Positions 59,211 to 64,000 of a stretch of 64,000 nt of DNA are shown here, one piece after another; the stretch's first letter is position 1, and every line of letters begins with the position of its first letter. The notes below the pieces were generated by a model that saw only the letters and a program-made list of their open reading frames with translations, had not been told where the DNA came from and did no database searches. The translations under genes were made by a program, and so were the position numbers. Source of the DNA: Spinellus fusiger (taxonomy: Eukaryota; Mucoromycota; Mucoromycetes; Mucorales; Phycomycetaceae); the NCBI GenBank assembly GCA_025094145.1, contig JALLLS010000011.1:372001-436000 (forward strand). The letters run 5' to 3'.

Positions 59211-62200
59211 TTACTCAATATCCATATCAAGTTCTGACTGGAGACGGTCCAAGAGGCGAGTAGCAGACGCGAGAACAGCAGAGGAGGTAACAGGTACATT
59301 ATCGAATATGAACATCCAATGGTGGCGCCATATAGCCAAAAGAGCACAGCCAAAGATAGAGACGTTGGGAGTGTTAGAGACACTGGCCTTGGGAAAAACA
59401 AAAGAGAGAAGAGCTGCAACAAGGTCGGAGGGCTGGGGAGAGAGGCCAAAATGTTTGTGCCAAAAGGAGGACCAAAAAGACCATTTCTTTAGACAAGTAA
59501 AAAGAAGGTGCTCTTGTGTATCTTCAGCGGCCAAACAAACAAGACAAATGCCGGAGGGAAAGGAAGAGGGAACAAGCTTGTGTAGGAGAGAGCGGCATGA
59601 AAGCTTGCTGTGAAGAGCCCGGTACCATACATTGCGAGTAATATGCTGTAATGGCAAAGACCAGAGCTCTTTCCAGTGGGAAGGACGAAGAGGAGGGTTA
59701 AAGGAAGGTGCTGGTGAAGATACTCGCATGCATATGTTTCGATAAAGACGTGGAGAGAGACGAGACCATGGCTTGGAGGGTACCAAAGCAGAAAGGAAAG
59801 GAGAGATGTCTACTGTAGATCCAGTCCTAGGAGAAAGCAAAGGAAAGAGAGTCTGTACCAATTGGACAGGTAACGACGCTCTGAGGAGGAAGGGCTGTAA
59901 GAGTAAGGATTGGCTATCAATTCTACGAAAAAAACTTGCGAACAATGCGTGGATAATTGGTAAGGCCACCAGGAAGACGGCGCTGCAGAACGTCAAGCTC
60001 TTGATTCACCTCAAAAGCATCACTGACTCGAAGAGCACGCCAAGAGCGAGGGAAAGCTGGAGAGCCAGAAGCAACAAAACAAGCAGAAGAAAGCGGAAGC
60101 TCAAGACAGGTGGAAAGATTCACTGCAATCTTTTCAAAGGAGTGTGGCAATCGGTCTATTGCACTAAAGATCGAGTGGAATGCACTACTCAGAGAACAAA
60201 AGACAGAAGGACGAAGATCGGGAAACAAAAGACAATGGAGAGGATCCAATGAAGGGGCAGCCACTTGCAGAAGATATGAGAACCACGGAGGAACTAAACC
60301 AGAAGGAGAACGAGGGGACAAACAAAAAGGAACAAGCCAACGCAATTGGAGAGCACTTTGTTGGATACTGGGATCCAAGACACCTAATCCACCATGGCTA
60401 GTCCGAGAGCATAAAGTAGCAAGCTTTATGGGAGGGAACATGCGGTGCTGGAGGAAACGACCCATGAGTGACCGTACCTTCTGGAAGAACACAGAGGGAA
60501 GAGACACTACACGAAGAACATGCCAAAGAGTCGAGAGAACAAGAGTGTTGAGCACTGTTGCACGGCCACGAACAGACAAAGAACGAGAAAGATGTATATT
60601 GCAGGTAGCTTCTATCTTCGACAAAAGCGACTTGCAAAAGACATCTCTCTGTGGTAGAGAAGTCATCAAGGGAAACCCAAGATACCTAAGAGGTTCTGGT
60701 GAACGACGGTCATGCCATTCTGTGATATTGTACTGCTGAAGGATTGGTGTCCATAAGGGCTGGGGAGCACCCGAAAGAGAAAAGGCTTGTGTTTTGTGCA
60801 TATTAATGCGAGCGTTGGATGCTGCAGAGTACGTAGTAAGATGCTCTTGTAAGCGATGTAAATGGGCATGGTCGGGTAGAAAGACTAGGAGATCGTCTGC
60901 ATAGGCTAGAAACTTGAGAGCAGGAGGCGGAGAAAGACTTGGGTGTGGAGGAGGAGAGAGACCCTTGAATGTCGTATCATGGAGCAAACGACGCAACAGA
61001 GGCTCAAAAGCAAGATTGAAAAGCACAAGAGAGAGAGGATCTCCCTGGCGAAGACCACGAGACTGAGTGAGTGAGCGAGAGATATGCCCATTCACATTGA
61101 CCTGTATCTGTGTAGAAAAGAAGAGATTACATATGCTATTCACCAGAGAAAGAGGAAACTTGAAGTGTAGCATAACCTTCTTAAGGTACTCTGGATGAAC
61201 TCTGTCATAGGCCTTTTCTTGATCCAACAAGAGACCCACAGCAGAAGAGTTCTCTATTCTAGCCTGCTCCATGGCAATCTTTGTGAGCATGCCATTGTCA
61301 GCAATGAACCTTCCTCGCACAAAACCTGTCTGGTAAGGCGAAACAAGGCTACTGGCAGCATGGATCAAGCGAGCGTTCAGAAGACGAGTGAATACTTTGG
61401 CATCTGTGTTGATCAAGGCAATGGGCCTCCAGTTCTTTAGAGAGGTCAGATCCCCTTTCTTTGGTAGGAGTGTCAAACACGTCGATTGCCAGGAAGGAGG
61501 GAATATACCAAGTGTCAATGCCTCATTGTACACTGTGGTAATAAGGTCAGCACAAACAGGGTGATCAAAAACTAGGTGTAGAATTTCATATGGCAGACCG
61601 TCAGGACCCGGACTGCTTGATCTTGGGGATCTTGCTGAACCATCCCTAATGTCTGCTATGGTAAACTTGTTGGTGAGAAATGAGCCCATGCTCTCAGAGA
61701 GAAGAAGTTCGGGTGGAAGATGAGTGATCAAATCCTCAACAGCCAAAGACACTACAGGATCTGGAGTGTACAAGCCAGTGTAGAAGGTAGCAGCAGCATC
61801 AGTCATTGTGTGCGGGTCTGTGCATAGAGTATTTGTTACTGGGTGTTGTAGAGCAGTAATGTTCTTCTTGATCTGTCTTGCTGTGATGGTTCTCTTTAAA
61901 TATCCGGCAGAGGTCTCTCCCTTCTCACGCCACATCTTCCCAGACCGAAGGGCAAGGATCTCTACCTGTTCGTGTTGTACTTGTTGCAGTTGTTTCTCTA
62001 CAATGGGCAACTGAAAGTTCTGTGCTGGTTAGTGTCTGAACTTGTGGATAAGTCTATCCCGCTTGCTCTGAAGCATACGTTCTGCTGAGACAAGGGAATG
62101 ATGGCGACGACAAGAAAAGGACTTGATGAAGCAAGTGACTTGCTCCTTTAACTGATCCCACTTAGGTTGGACAGATAAAGAGTGAGAGAGAAGAGGAACA

Positions 62201-62997
62201 CAGCGAGAAAGTAATGATTTGAGTTCTTCATGAAACTCTGATTGGAGGGCTAGACGAGGGCTGGCACGCCAAAGTCCCTTTCCCGTGTTATCTTGGGTCT
62301 CAAATCTAAAGGACGAAGTAAGTAAACAGTGATCCGACCACTGAGGGTGGATGTAGGAGACTGAAGAGGAAGAGCGTAAAGGAGCAATGTCCTTGGATGA
62401 AAAAATGTAGTCTATGCATGAGGAAGATATGCCGCGATGAAATGTTGGCAGGGAAGCTTCTCCAGCAGGAGTGATGGTGTCTATGCAAAAGTCAGAAATA
62501 TACTGCAGCCATGGCTGGGGAGCCTGGCGAGGGGTGGAGGTGGACGAACGGTAGGAATAGTTGAAATCCCCGAGCAGGATGAAATTGCTGGGGTGTTGAG
62601 GAAGAAAGAGAGGATTGGTGACAAGTGAGTTAAGGAAGGTGTATCTAGGACGATAAGTGGCAGGGGCATATACTACACAAATGCGGATAGGAGGAAAAAG
62701 CATGTTGGCATGCACCACTGTAGCAGTAATGCAGCGGCCACAGAGGCTGAACAGAGGGTTAATGAGTGTAATGAGCGGTGATAATGATACTAGGCCACAG
62801 TGAGGTGACCATAGTGAGGAATTGGTGCGGAAAAGTTGGTTAAAGGATTGTTGCATAGTGTCTGTATTGGCATGGGTTTCTTGGAGCGCAAGAAGATCCA
62901 TACCCTTACTGCGTAGGTGTCGTATAAATGATTGTCGTTTTTGAGGATCACCGAGTTTGGCGAGTCCTCTACAGTTCATAGTGCTTATCTTAAACAT
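59211..62997 (-). pseudogene. LINE-A ORF2: APE endonuclease and reverse transcriptase
   Basis: Starts MFKISTMNCRGLAKLGDPQK. Endonuclease motifs are MDLLALQETHA, FILLGDFNYSY, SSSCIDYIFSS and QWSDHCLL, containing the catalytic Glu, Asp and His positions. A TAA at 62029-62031 ends this part; the same frame then continues. RT motifs are SPGPDGLPYEIL, WQSTCLTLLPKKGDLTSLKN then WRPIALINTD, YQTGFVRGRFIADN, GLLLDQEKAYDRVHPEYL, GLRQGDPLSLVLFNLAFEPL and LKFLAYADDLLVF. After ...YPRIVRKFFS the frame changes at a seven-T run (about 59935-59950) and continues as RRIDSQSLLLQP to the zinc-binding CLVCLAAEDTQEHLLFTC and the end at 59211. Restoring one base and one codon would give a single long ORF, so the damage is slight or partly sequencing error. 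Confidence 0.88.
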
Positions 62998-63023
62998 AAA
63001 ATAAAATAAAATAAAAAGGGAGA
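62998..63023 (-). other. ORF1-ORF2 spacer with TTTTA pentamers
   Basis: The 26-bp gap between the ORF1 stop and the ORF2 start is almost entirely a repeated TTTTA unit on the sense strand. Such short spacers in two-ORF LINEs suit reinitiation of translation at ORF2 (family knowledge); the repeat itself is directly visible. Confidence 0.6.
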
Positions 63024-64000
63024 TTATTGTTCGCCCTCAGACGACACGTCCATGTTGATATTCATGTTTGAACGTTTATCAGACCGAAGTCTTCTGGGAG
63101 AGACAGGACGACGTTTCCTGGGGGAAACAGAGCGACGTCTGCCTGGCAAGGCTGAACGATCTCTACTCGGAGAGACAGAGCGAGTGTCTTGAGGAGAAAA
63201 GATAGGTGGAGCATCTGGCAGTTTGGCAGGCTCCTCAACAACCAAAACAGCTGTCGGGTCGACAGCAGGAAGAGTAGTTTCCTCTGTGGGGTGGGTGGGA
63301 ACAGTGCCTGAAACTGCCTCAGGTTTCTCAGAAGAAGTGACAGGATTCTTCAAAAGAAGAGAGACAGGACTAGCAATCACTCGATCCTTAGAAGGATCAG
63401 CGGCTGTCTTTCGGTGTCTCTTTGATGTGTCTGCCTCAGTGGCAGGGAGACGAGTGCAGTTGCCCTGGAGATGTCCAACCTCTCCGCAAGAGTAACAAGT
63501 CCGGGTTTCTTTTGGACGCATGGGACACTTATCCACATCATGGCCCATTGCCTTACAGTATCGACAATGAGCTCCCATCTTCGTCCATGTAGCCAAAAAG
63601 GTATGTTCAGCATTGAAAGCCACTTTGTAGGTCAATGGCTGGAGAGTACGGTCGTGGTTGGGTGGGCGTTCAAGATAAACATGGCCATTACCATGGAACC
63701 ACTTTCGTTCTTCATAAACAACCACTTCTTTGACAGTGCCGAATTTACTTAAGCAGGCCCGCAGACCTGTGTTGATCTCTTCATAAGACATGAAGGGAAG
63801 TCCCACAATATTAAGACGCAACAGCATTGCTTGGGGAGAGATGGTAGGAGACGCAAAAAGAACAGAATCAGATACATTAATGCCTTCCTTACAGGCCTGC
63901 TCGCAAGCAGCCTTGGTGGCAAAGTGAAACTCAAAATTAGCAACCCCTTCCTTATCCTTACGGCTGCATCCAAAGCAGACGTTGGCGGGGAAGCGATCTC
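63024..64000 (-). CDS. LINE-A ORF1: RNA-binding zinc-knuckle protein (N-terminus outside window)
   Basis: Nucleic-acid chaperone of the retrotransposon particle. The frame is open from the right edge of the window to the stop at 63024 (the last 324 or so codons), passing KDKEGVANFEFHFATKAACE and a likely RRM-like fold ending LLRLNIVGLPFMSYEEINTG. Two CCHC knuckles follow, CRYCKAMGHDVDKC and CYSCGEVGHLQGNC, and a basic serine/arginine-rich tail with repeated (R)SVSPR/PVSPRR units. It appears intact in the visible part. The true start codon is not in the window. Confidence 0.85.
   Translation of the reverse strand, partial: DRFPANVCFGCSRKDKEGVANFEFHFATKAACEQACKEGINVSDSVLFASPTISPQAMLLRLNIVGLPFMSYEEINTGLRACLSKFGTVKEVVVYEERKWFHGNGHVYLERPPNHDRTLQPLTYKVAFNAEHTFLATWTKMGAHCRYCKAMGHDVDKCPMRPKETRTCYSCGEVGHLQGNCTRLPATEADTSKRHRKTAADPSKDRVIASPVSLLLKNPVTSSEKPEAVSGTVPTHPTEETTLPAVDPTAVLVVEEPAKLPDAPPIFSPQDTRSVSPSRDRSALPGRRRSVSPRKRRPVSPRRLRSDKRSNMNINMDVSSEGEQ

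Larger units (their letters stand above)
59060..64000 (-). mobile_element. Near-complete L1/Tx1-like LINE (LINE-A), 5' end outside window
   Basis: Two-ORF non-LTR retrotransposon on the minus strand. ORF1 (zinc-knuckle protein) runs from the right edge to 63024, ORF2 (endonuclease-RT) from 62997 to 59211, then a 3' region to the poly-A tract seen as the + strand T run near 59058-59068. Only one stop and one homopolymer shift break ORF2, so it is a recent insertion. Domain order (APE endonuclease, RT, CCHC-like tail) fits the L1/Tx1 group. Confidence 0.88.

Noticed and set aside
59197..60739. Basic plus-strand frames opposite LINE-A
   Set aside because: Antisense shadows of ORF2; the catalytic motifs are all on the minus strand.

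Overview
This window looks like nuclear DNA from an early-diverging filamentous fungus, most likely of the Mucoromycota (Mucorales/Phycomyces-like). The evidence is AT-rich intergenic DNA, protein genes cut by many 40-120 nt GT-AG introns, an AP-4 adaptor subunit (patchy in fungi), an Nrg1-type zinc-finger factor, a fungal-type N-acetylglutamate synthase, and a heavy load of Tc1/mariner and non-LTR elements. The genus is inference.

Host genes, left to right: AP-4 sigma adaptin (770-1662, 6 exons) and an amino-acid permease (1920-4725, 17 exons, three of them microexons of 11, 7 and 3 nt) on the + strand; a small secreted 8-cysteine protein (15397-15810, +); a two-TM PPxY protein (23265-23896, -); N-acetylglutamate synthase (24607-26171, +) followed by a Gyp1/TBC1D22 Rab-GAP (about 26576-29007, +); an Nrg1-like C2H2 factor (29976-30928, -); a degenerate relative of the secreted protein (40567-41290, +); a nucleotide-sugar 4,6-dehydratase (41390-43087, +) and an alpha-arrestin with a C-terminal PPSY (43540-44753, +); and an MFS transporter (55903-58252, -, 10 exons). 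All spliced models given with full exon lists keep one open frame.

Mobile DNA fills most of the rest. The standout is a decayed Fanzor gene (eukaryotic TnpB-like RNA-guided nuclease), about 37709-40341. It has zinc knuckles, a RuvC-I VDLG motif, a zinc-finger region and a RuvC-III RDVNA motif, and it sits in an element whose right end is at 40526. The terminal sequence of that element (TA/CACACCAGGAGAT...) is shared by a complete 1,052-bp non-autonomous element (34831-35882), by a partial one at the left edge (1-316), and by a 507-bp near-perfect hairpin (58329-58835) that is the Fanzor 3' end turned on itself.

Other mobile DNA includes Tc1/IS630-type elements at 10128-11454, 12128-13174, 17055-18580 (nested), 19231-19983 (internally deleted) and about 48715-49860; a three-level nest at 50532-55866 (Tc1-B containing Tc1-A, whose left edge was then hit by a LINE with a 17-bp target duplication); a nearly intact L1/Tx1-like LINE running off the right edge (59060-64000, -); a truncated relative (about 35930-37706, -); and several LINE 3' shards. 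A nearly identical inverted repeat (40711-41070 and 46111-46484) brackets the dehydratase and arrestin genes.

Functionally, the host genes point to membrane traffic and transporter turnover: an adaptor subunit, a Rab-GAP, an arrestin and a PPxY membrane protein that could recruit a Nedd4/Rsp5-type ligase, plus two transporters. No operon-like logic is implied.
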